Source of the DNA: Spongilla lacustris
Taxonomy: Eukaryota > Porifera > Demospongiae > Spongillida > Spongillidae
Assembly (NCBI GenBank): GCA_949361645.1
Contig: OX442421.1
Location: 335,001 to 399,000, forward strand
Direction of reading: 5' to 3'
DNA length: 64,000 nt
Shown one piece after another: positions 21,178 to 29,381 of the stretch. The translations under genes were made by a program, and so were the position numbers. The stretch's first letter is position 1, and the number at the start of each line of letters is the position of its first letter. Under the pieces are notes generated by a model, which was given only the letters and a program-made list of their open reading frames with translations, was not told the origin of the DNA and made no database searches.

Positions 21178-24030
21178 CTAAAAACCCACCCTCAAGGCCA
21201 GCAGACAATCGCTAGGCCTGCACTCTCCAAACAAATTACCACCCGATCTCCCCTGCAGTGTACATGCAGGTACCATTCTTACATCTACTACAAAAGATGC
21301 ATAACCCATGCCATTAGTGCACAACAAAGGCCAAAAGGGAACTGACTCCCAGCGTGGCACTACAAGTGTACCACTAGCATGACACACTTCAGCGTGCTTC
21401 ATCACCCTCACCACTAATGATGGCGGCGGGCACCACCAGTTGTTCTCCCCACCACCCCAATCCACCGTAAATGCATCCACAGCCTCAGTCCCAGGGCATG
21501 CAAAACGAGAATTAAACCGCGGAAGCTGCGAGTTATAGTTGTCAGCAAACCTATCTATAGAATGGGGACCCCAAATGCCATCTAAATCATAGAAACACTC
21601 TGGATCTACCTGCCAATCATCGTAATCTATGATACGACTAATGAAGTCCGCTAACTCGTTTTCTTCCCGTGGTAACCACTCCGGCTCCAACCTAATTTGG
21701 TAAGCGATACATGTTTCAAACACCCTCATGGCCTGCTCTTGTAAATGTGCCTTACGACTGCCAACCTGTATGATACGCACTACATTCTGGTTATCTGAGA
21801 ACCACCTAACCCTCACATTCCGCAGCTTGGGAGCAATGGAATCCAAAACTCTACTAACTGCCACTAACTCCCTCCACGTGGAGCTCTGCACCGCTTCCTC
21901 TGGCAACCAATTACCATGGGCCACATGCATGCCATGCTCCACAGTGTACCCTCCATACCCCGTATCACTAGCATCTGAGTACACCACTCTAACTGCTGAA
22001 AGGCTATGCCATATTGGCTGTGAGTTATAACTATGCAGGCAGTCTACCCAAAACTCTAGTTCCGCACGCGCCTGCGGGGACACTTCTAGCACATCGCACC
22101 AAGCATACCGGGACTCTAACACTGCGTACAAATTCCTGGTCATAAACCTTGAAACTGGGCCTAACGCAATACCCATTGAAATAATCTTGCCAACTATACT
22201 GGCTATCTGTTTGGCCTTCAACCAACTGGACAATAGAGCCACCCGCAGTAATGCCACCAACATGTCTACTTTTTCCCGGGGAACAGAAACATATCCATCC
22301 AACAGGTCTATATTGAATCCCAACCACATTACCCTGTGAGACGGTGTCCACACAGACTTATCTACATTCATCACAAAACCAGCCCTTTCCACAGAACCCC
22401 TGACCCACATGCTAGCTTTTTCAGCACTTTCCTTCCCCTTCACAGCTACAAGACCATCATCCAAATACATGAGGCATTTTAAACCTCTAGACCGCCACAG
22501 CTTTACCAGTGGCCGTAACAACTTAGTAAACACATACGGTGCCGACGCCAACCCAAATCGTAAAACTGTAAACACGTAAAAATGCCGCTCCCACTCAAAA
22601 CCCAGATACTTACGATGATGCCTAGCAATATCCACATGATGGTACCCGGACTTCAAGTCAAAACTAAACATGAGCTCACCTTGGCTAAAAAGCATCATTG
22701 CAATTCGTAAATCCTCATATTTAAACTTTCTTTTCAGTAAAAACTGGTTGACATGCCTCAAGTTCACCACCAGCCGTTTCTTGCCCGCACTGTTCTCCAC
22801 TACAGACACTGGGCTGCATATGAATGGCTGTTCAGTTACCTTCTCCACAAACCCTCCTCCCACCAAGTCTGCTACTGCCTTGCATACAAACACGCTATTA
22901 GAGTAGGCTGTATTTTTATTGCCCCTTCTATAAGCTGGCGGTTCCACATGGAATGGCAACATGTACCCGTCTCTAATCATGTCAATGATCCATTGTGTAG
23001 CATGAAGCTCTTCTACCCAATACACCACATGCTGCCTTAACCTGCCCTTAACAGCCATACTATTCTTCTCCACTTCCTCATACTCCCAGCACCTCTGCGT
23101 ACATGCTAACTCATCCCCATCAGTCCCCGCCTCAGGTGACAACTCAACAGTATGTGACACCTCAAGGGACAACTCATCCTGCAACACAACAGGTGATAAA
23201 CCCTCACCATGTGCTGCTTCCTGATCAGGGGCAGCTGAACCCCCCACCCCAAATGCGCTGGTATCCCCACATATACCCCCACTGTTTTCTACTACCAAAG
23301 GATACACAACCACCGGCTTCTTAGGGCACTCGCGCTTGAAGTGACCTGCCTCACCGCACCCATAGCACACCACCGGGCCGGAAACTCGAGGCAACGCTGG
23401 CTTCCCGAGCGCTCCTGCTCCCGCCACCACTCCCGCTCCACTCCACCGCGCAGCTGCCTTAGTTCTGTCTTGCGCCTCATGCTCCACCTTCTTCACCCTC
23501 TCAGCATCTTCTGACTTTCTTTTCTTCGCATTGGCCTTGCGCTCCGCCGCCCTTTCTGCTCTATCCAGCCTTTTTTCATCATCCGAGTCGACTGCCAACG
23601 CGTCAGCCTCGTACTCGGTGACCACCGCCCAACCAAAATCCGAACGATCGGCCAACTTAATCAATTTCTGCCTATGCGACAGCGCGTCCTTACCGAGCTT
23701 CAGGCTCTGCTTGGCCTTCTCCAAGGCGACTTTAGCTGGACCATCAGCCACGAGCCTAGCCGCGCGCGACAGCTGTGACTCCGCCTCGAGGATGTGATCC
23801 GTTACGCTCTCATTGAAGAAAGCCTGATCTTCGTGCGCCTTCTTCTGGAAACGGTACGGCTTCTCCGATTTCCTCGCTGCCCTCTCCGCCGATTCCTCCT
23901 GTGCCGCCCTCAGTTCCGCTCGCAGCTCACGTGTTTCCCGCTGCGAACTTGTAATGGCGGCCAGTATGGTCTCCAACGGGTTGCTCGTCCCTCCTTGCGC
24001 CGAACCCCGAGCCTCCTCCGACGACTCCAT
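21178..24030 (-). CDS. Gag-RT-RNase H polyprotein of the DIRS-order element
   Basis: Start taken at the ATG at 24030 (MESSEEARG..), immediately inside the terminal repeat; the open frame extends upstream into the repeat. Length about 950 residues, no internal stop. Order: Ala/Glu/Lys-rich coiled-coil Gag-like region, CCHC knuckle 'CYGCGEAGHFKREC', RT with 'FSFDLKSGYHHVDIARHHRK' and 'CLMYLDDGLVAVKG' (YLDD), RNase H with 'VVYSDASDTGYGG', 'STWRELVAV', 'WFSDNQNVVRI', then the DIRS-type post-RNase H tail 'WWCPPPSLVVRVMKHAE' and 'GTLVVPRWESVPFWPLL'. Intact coding with identical terminal repeats suggests a young insertion, although the recombinase is damaged. Confidence 0.85.
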   Translation of the reverse strand: MESSEEARGSAQGGTSNPLETILAAITSSQRETRELRAELRAAQEESAERAARKSEKPYRFQKKAHEDQAFFNESVTDHILEAESQLSRAARLVADGPAKVALEKAKQSLKLGKDALSHRQKLIKLADRSDFGWAVVTEYEADALAVDSDDEKRLDRAERAAERKANAKKRKSEDAERVKKVEHEAQDRTKAAARWSGAGVVAGAGALGKPALPRVSGPVVCYGCGEAGHFKRECPKKPVVVYPLVVENSGGICGDTSAFGVGGSAAPDQEAAHGEGLSPVVLQDELSLEVSHTVELSPEAGTDGDELACTQRCWEYEEVEKNSMAVKGRLRQHVVYWVEELHATQWIIDMIRDGYMLPFHVEPPAYRRGNKNTAYSNSVFVCKAVADLVGGGFVEKVTEQPFICSPVSVVENSAGKKRLVVNLRHVNQFLLKRKFKYEDLRIAMMLFSQGELMFSFDLKSGYHHVDIARHHRKYLGFEWERHFYVFTVLRFGLASAPYVFTKLLRPLVKLWRSRGLKCLMYLDDGLVAVKGKESAEKASMWVRGSVERAGFVMNVDKSVWTPSHRVMWLGFNIDLLDGYVSVPREKVDMLVALLRVALLSSWLKAKQIASIVGKIISMGIALGPVSRFMTRNLYAVLESRYAWCDVLEVSPQARAELEFWVDCLHSYNSQPIWHSLSAVRVVYSDASDTGYGGYTVEHGMHVAHGNWLPEEAVQSSTWRELVAVSRVLDSIAPKLRNVRVRWFSDNQNVVRIIQVGSRKAHLQEQAMRVFETCIAYQIRLEPEWLPREENELADFISRIIDYDDWQVDPECFYDLDGIWGPHSIDRFADNYNSQLPRFNSRFACPGTEAVDAFTVDWGGGENNWWCPPPSLVVRVMKHAEVCHASGTLVVPRWESVPFWPLLCTNGMGYASFVVDVRMVPACTLQGRSGGNLFGECRPSDCLLALRVGF

Positions 24031-24033
24031 CGC

Positions 24034-24212
24034 AAACTGCAAGCCACACCACGTGCGTTTAGAATGCCTAGAATGACTCAATAACCCCTTCACTCCCTTA
24101 TCAACACTCCGACCACGTGTTTCACCCTTCCAACCAATCGCCATTCAGGCTATATTTAGACAGGAGCTTATTTCCTGTCTAATTCAATCCTTTCAACCGA
24201 CAGGAAATATAT
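24034..24212 (-). repeat. Terminal direct repeat of the DIRS-order element, 5' copy
   Basis: 179 bp, identical by eye to 19547-19725. Ends 4 bp from the polyprotein ATG. Direct repeats, as opposed to the inverted repeats of DIRS1, suggest a PAT- or Ngaro-like arrangement (split direct repeats). Confidence 0.8.
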
Positions 24213-24329
24213 GCGATCGCAGCCTATAAGTGATATCAATCGCTTTGTAGCCTCAAGCATTTAAGCAGTGCATTCCAGGCTAACTTTACTTTGAGTCTGT
24301 TAAGACACCATGCATACTTCAGCCGTCAT

Positions 24330-24425
24330 TTTGGCGCCCTAGCTATATTTTGACGCCCCTGTTTTCAGGGCTGCTGGGGGGCAATTGCCCCCCTGCCCCC
24401 CCTGGCCACACCGCCACTGGTGACA
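24330..24425. mobile_element. DNA-transposon end fragment, G/C-run type
   Basis: 'tattttgacgcccctgtttt' followed by C runs and 'ccacaccgccactg' resembles the ends of common hAT-like non-autonomous elements (CAGTGGCGG... when reversed). A second such motif, 'caggggcggatacaggattt' then G runs, lies at 25309-25440. No ORF or target duplication could be assigned. 24430-24975 otherwise shows nothing recognisable. Confidence 0.35.
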
Positions 24426-24980
24426 ACACTGACAAGTCGGTACCAAAATTCCGCCATTTAATTTTTGTTCTCCTCCTTCCATTCATCACGTACAACTCGC
24501 GACAGGAACGTCGTAAGACGAGATTAGCTTCAAAAAGTAGCATTTTATTTCCAAACGTGCCCTTTCATACAAATAAGACCTAAAGTTGAAATGCCATTAT
24601 CGATTAAAATTCTCGGTTGCCTAGCTTTATGTATATGACGTCACACACGCGTCTTAATTTACTGTTGCCAGGCTACGCAAAAATGTACTGAAACAGCCGC
24701 AAAAATGTACTGAAACAGCTGCAGCACGTTTACAGCAGGCGGTTCTAATTCAGCAAAGGTGACCAAGCCAAACAAAACGGCTCGTTAACAAAGAGAACAC
24801 TGAGTTTAAGATACATGTATCCGAAGAATAAAGGTAGTCCTATCAATAAAAGAGGCCTATATACTCAGATTAACCGATACTAATAAGAGGAATCTATAGC
24901 TAAGCATTGCAACGAATATACTAAGCCATATATAGTATTGACTGAACACTCCTGGCAGAGATAAAAAAAAAATTAGGGGA

Positions 24981-25283
24981 ACAAGTAAATAAAAAAACTT
25001 CTCTCTATCGAGAAAGTGATTGGTGGTATGTAGGATTGGTGGTGCAAAAAGCAAGGAAACAAGGTACAGTATGTTAAAGTGAGGTTTGGTAGTATTATAC
25101 TACAACTATAACAGCCCTACATTTGCAAATAGGCTTCTTCATTTGCAAATTCAGGACTGTGAGTTGTAGTATACTACCAAACCTCACTTTAACATATACT
25201 GTACCTTGTTTCCTTGCTTTTTGCACCACCAATCCTACATACCACCAATCACTTTCTCGATAGAGAAGTTTTTATTTACTTGT
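24981..25283. mobile_element. Large palindromic (foldback) element
   Basis: Left arm 24981-25110 and right arm about 25153-25283 are near-perfect reverse complements over ~125 bp (through 'ttggtggtatgtaggattgg' and 'aaacaaggtacagtat'), with a ~40-bp centre that holds its own 'catttgcaaat' pair. No ORF. A diverged half of the same family is recognisable at about 56376-56485. Confidence 0.8.
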
Positions 25284-25802
25284 TATTATTGTAACTGGGG
25301 AAAATACAGGGGCGGATACAGGATTTTATGCTGGGGGGAGGGAGGGGGGGGGGGGGGGCTGGCGTGGCTCTCTCCAAACCAGCAAGAGAAGCGCTGTAAG
25401 CTACCCCCAGTGGCATGGGGCCTTCATGGTGAGAAAACTCCAGCCAATTTTCCTTTTTTGCTTGTAATTACTGGCCGGGTAAACATGATGCAAATAAATA
25501 TCAAATTACGTATAACTGTCAACTAACAGAGTCACTTATAATCATCCATGGAGTTGTCGGCTACTATATATATAGATGTTGTCAATATCACTATTATTCG
25601 AAGGCTCTGTTCAGGCTGCTGTCTTAGCTGCTTTTTGAAAGTCTCCAATTATAGAGAAGTATTTTAAAATAAAGGGGGTTACACATACAGGTATATAAAT
25701 TATGATAGGTTGATAGCGAATTTATTTTTCAAGCATACATGTACATACATGTAATACGTGCGCACGCGCGCGCTTTAGCTGAATCAATGTAGGTACAGTA
25801 AA

Positions 25803-26970
25803 TTAAATAAACAAAACAAGCTCAATTGCCAGCTGGGAAATGTCTAGTGAGCATTGGTTAAACACCTCACACTTACGTATGTTGACATGGAGGCCGAGTG
25901 GTGGGCCCAACCCAACAAAAGACCTTGGACCTACAAGAGCACCATCATCCATGTACAAGGCATGGAAATTGAGACCAGCACAATCGTCTTTGGTTGAAAT
26001 TGCTGATGCCAGGATGTTCAAGACCAAAGAGAACAACAATGGGGCCAGGGGGTCACCCTGATGAACACCCAGCTCTGATGTAAGGTAGCCCAAGGGATGC
26101 CTGAGGAATGGGTGATGGACATAACACCTATTAGCCCAAGGGAGCAGCTCTGGCAAGTGCGCAGCACATGCACTCAGTTAAGACTGCTTGGCGAGAACCG
26201 TATTAAATGCATTTTTTTAGGTCCAACTTCAAAACAACAATGCTCAATACAGTCTCTTCATCCATGAACTTTTTTTTTGCACCAAAGGGGCATGCTATTC
26301 CATACTGAAAGGGTTTAAAAAACTGCTGAGCTTTTACCTTGACTGAAGCACAGAGACATTTACCAACCAACCGGCGCAGAGCTTTCTTCCACTGCTATGG
26401 GTCGGACATCATAAGGGTACCCTAGTTTTGACTTATTCCAGGCTGTAAGGTTGCCCCCAGCCAAATAGGCAGTGATTTCAACAGGTGCCTTACCTGCAGC
26501 CAGAAGATTGAAAACTGCCCTGAGTGGATGCAAAATTAGGGTCTGCAAAGGCACTTCTGCTGTATCTATAAGATGCTATATATGGAACCCAGAAGGCCCA
26601 GCAGCAGTTAGCTTGGGGAACGAATGCAAGTTTGCCATGAGATTGATCTCTGATGGGATTGAGGTTGATGAATCATAAGGGATTGGAGCTGTAGGGCATT
26701 CACTCTGGGGGTGTTTGGTTTCCAAAAGCCTCCAGGTCTCTTCATTGTTGGGTGCAAGGCCAGGTGATACCAAGGTCTGGCAAGCTTTGCTGTACAACCC
26801 ATCTTGGGCGAGGGAAATAGCTGATGTAACTACAGGGCCTCACCCATCTTGGGCCAGGGAAATAGCTGATGTAACTATAGGGCCTCACCCATCTTGGGCC
26901 AGGGAAATAGCTGATGTAACTACAGGGCCTCACCCATCTTGGGCCAGGGAAATAGCAGATGTAACTTGCT
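25803..26970 (-). pseudogene. RLE-type non-LTR element, second copy, inverted 5' segment
   Basis: Minus-strand fragments align in order with the 10.7-14.9-kb copy: 'YSKACQTLVSPGLAPNNEET' (26797 down), 'LTAAGPSGFHI', 'YDVRPIAVEES' (~26395), 'MPELLPWANRCYVHH' (26156 down), 'GVHQGDPLAPLLFSLVLN' and 'LYMDDGALVG' (motif C, MDD). Several indels break the frame. It stops just after motif C. The next part of the protein is on the plus strand at 27080-27620, so this is the inverted half of a rearranged copy. Confidence 0.7.
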
Positions 26971-26977
26971 GATGTCC
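26798..26977. repeat. 45-bp tandem repeat inside the RLE copy
   Basis: Four copies (starting at 26798, 26843, 26888 and 26933) of 'cccatcttgggccagggaaa' plus 25 bp more, with 1-2 differences. It duplicates 15 codons of the N-terminal region. Each added unit brings a TGA in the element's frame. Confidence 0.85.
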
Positions 26978-27079
26978 TTGGTACGATGTAGTGTATTAGT
27001 GCTCAATGCCCATGATAGTTTGGTAAGGGTGAGTTTCTAAAACCCGCAAATGAGGCTAAATATGCTGATGGAGCAAGAT

Positions 27080-27620
27080 TAACAGCACACCTTGAGATTG
27101 TGCATTGGAAAATTGTCCTCTGCATGTGATGATCTGAGTGTGTGTTTGGGTTTTCTCCCATTGGAGATGCTGAAGTTTATCAGCCACAACCGGTCTGAAG
27201 CCCAAAACCTCCTGTCAAAGCTTGCGGATGTCGGCTTGGTGGATCCACAGGCTGCACTAACCCTGCTCCATATGTGTGGTGGTTTCTGCCTGCTTGCTCA
27301 CCTCTCACGTACCACACCTCCATCATTATCTGGTGCAGCCCTCCAGTTGTATGACCAAGATGTTCGTAGGTGCTTCTCCTCCTGCACTGCTGTGGACACT
27401 TCAGATGCCGCTTAGAGACAGGCAATTCTAGGCCTTAGTAAGGGAGGATTAGGGCTTCGCTCACTATACCAACATGCACCTGCAGCATATATAGCCTCCA
27501 TTTGCTCAGCTGGGTAGAGATAAATCTTAACTTCTGTTCTGCAGTTGCAGATTTTAATTCTGCTGCTCCACCTGATAATGCACTGCAAATTCACTCAGCG
27601 TCTCTGGTCTCCCAAAAAGA
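27080..27620 (+). pseudogene. RLE-type non-LTR element, second copy, forward 3' segment
   Basis: The plus-strand frame 27092-27415 ('LLSKLADVGLVDPQAALTLL', 'CGGFCLLAHLSRTTPPS') matches the post-RT region of the first copy ('LLSLLPKLCDPQ..', 'CASFCKLAHLAWCTPPT'). After a stop it continues 'RQAILGLSKGGLGLRSLYQ', matching the region where the first copy carries its hAT insertion. Alignment fades by about 27620 and no endonuclease follows. Confidence 0.65.
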
Positions 27621-27699
27621 ACTATTGCTTTAATAAGAAAAAAATAACATTCAACTTCAATCTTGGCACTGTAGATTTAAATAATAATAAAATATTGGT

Positions 27700-28230
27700 G
27701 TTTGGGAATTTTTTGAAACAGGTTGCCAAGCCTCTAGACTACATCCACTCAAAGAAGCTCATATTTCGTGACCTTAAACCAGGAAACATATTGGTGTGGA
27801 AGTAGTCTCATCCAGAAACCCAATGGAATTCTGATACGGAAGCTTGCTGCCTATGGGATATGTCAATAGTACACTCCTCAGGATGTGAGAGGGGGGATCC
27901 ATATTTACCACCAGAAGTACCTCTTCACAGTGGTCAGCACAAAGCTAGATGTCTACTCTTTTGGAATGCTCATGTACTACTTGTTCACCTTTCCAGAATG
28001 AGACAAGACCTCAAAGTGCTCTACTTCAAAAAGCGAAAAGACCCTCTTTATCGTTCAAGGTAAGGCAATGATTCTGGTACTTTACATAATGATTCATACC
28101 ACCAGCAATGCCCTCCCTCTCACTGGCTGCTGGAACTAATGTGTTGGTGCTGGAGTGAATATCCTTACCACAGGCCTGATATTAAAGAAGTACTCACAGT
28201 ACTTGAGGATGGTGTAATGTCACAGCTTGT
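27700..28230 (+). pseudogene. Protein-kinase domain fragment, possibly LRRK/ROCO-like
   Basis: After a plausible acceptor (..gaaacag) the frame reads 'PLDYIHSKKLIFRDLKPGNI', the kinase catalytic loop with HRD as FRD. About 120 bp on, in shifted frames, come 'GDPYLPPEV' (activation segment/APE-like) and 'TKLDVYSFGMLMYYLFTF' (subdomain IX). Near 28150, 'WSEYPYHRPDIKEVL' matches subdomain XI. Frameshifts and a stop after 'YGICQ' show decay. The N-lobe is missing. Subfamily assignment is weak. It ends about 65 bp before a gypsy LTR. Confidence 0.6.
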
Positions 28231-28292
28231 TTCAGCCTTTCTGATTATGAGCAATACTTCAAGCATGGTAGTTTCTGCATCTGTGATACATG

Positions 28293-28438
28293 TGTAATGA
28301 GTACGCGCTTGCGCATTGAACCCATGGAATCAGGTGATAGACTGCTTGTGCATATATAGTCTATATTTTCTGATGTTAGTCAGTTCTATATACTTGCAAC
28401 TTGCTGCTATTAAGTTGCTACCATGCTATCTCGTCACA
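28293..28438 (+). repeat. 5' LTR of the truncated gypsy element
   Basis: 146 bp from TGTAATGAGTACGCGCTTGC to ..CTCGTCACA, with TG..CA ends. It shares 'TGTAATG' and 'GCGCTTGCGCA' near its start with the LTR of the intact element at 47.3-52.3 kb. It is followed after one base by the same primer-binding site, TGGCGTAGTCGGC (28440-28452). Confidence 0.65.
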
Positions 28439-28460
28439 TTGGCGTAGTCGGCTAGACGAC

Positions 28461-29381
28461 ATGGCACAGCGACCGCTGGTGCTGCCTGAACCGTACGACG
28501 GTGTGACAGGGAGCTGGCCAGAGTGGGCGGCACACTTCGAAAACGTAGCTATCGTCAACAAGTGGGAGAGTGAAGATGACAAATTGAAATGGCTGCGCGT
28601 ACGACTGACGGGGAAGGCCCAAACCGCCTTCATGCGGTTCCCGGGAGCTGTCAGAGAGAAATTTAGTGAGCTATGGTAGCCCTTAACAAGCGTTTCAACC
28701 CTGACAGCAAGCGTGAGCTGTACGTAGCGGAACTTAATTCGAGAAAGAGGCGAAAAGACGAGGACTGGGCGTCGTTTGGTGATGCCTTGAAGGTACTTGC
28801 GGACAAGGCCTACGGAGACTTAGAAGACAAAGCAAGAGAGCGCCTCGCCTTGAACCAGTTTCTGACAGAAATAGGAAACCCTCAAGTCGCATTCGGGGTA
28901 AAGCAGAAGGGCCCAAAGACAGTCAAGGATGCTGTCATTGCGACAATAGAGCTGGAGTCATATCTTACAACTGCTGATGTCCTACGAGTTAGCGCTACAG
29001 TTCCCCTACCAGACAGCGTGCAGGAATGTAACGCTGCAGCTGTGGCTGTGGTTACACCTCGTGCAGATACTTCCCGTGGAGGAGACGACTCACTGACTGA
29101 AACTTTGAAGGCACTGAATGAAAGGCTGCACCATTTGGACATAGATAGATAAATACTCTATTATCTATGATTTGGAGCTGCGCATGGACAGCGAGAAGGG
29201 AAGCCCGAGGCAGTACGTGGACGCGGAGCAGAGGAAAAAGTGGGCTACCGCAAAGACATGCTGGACCTGTGGTAGAAAGGGACACATAGCGCGTTTTTGC
29301 CGGAGTCGTGGAGTCGAACAGCAGTCGGGAAACTCCAGCCCCTCGATGGTAAAGGCCAACCACTCGAGGGACAACGCCTAA
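28461..29381 (+). pseudogene. gag: Gag of the truncated gypsy element
   Basis: Starts at the ATG at 28461 ('MAQRPLVLPEPYDG'), stops at 28679, resumes in another frame from 28673 ('RFNPDSKRELYVAELNSRKR', 'ERLALNQFLTEIGNPQVAFG') to 29152, and again at 29172-29381 with the knuckle 'CWTCGRKGHIARFC'. It parallels the intact Gag at 51240-52124 block for block, so at least two indels have broken a once-continuous frame of about 300 codons. Confidence 0.8.
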
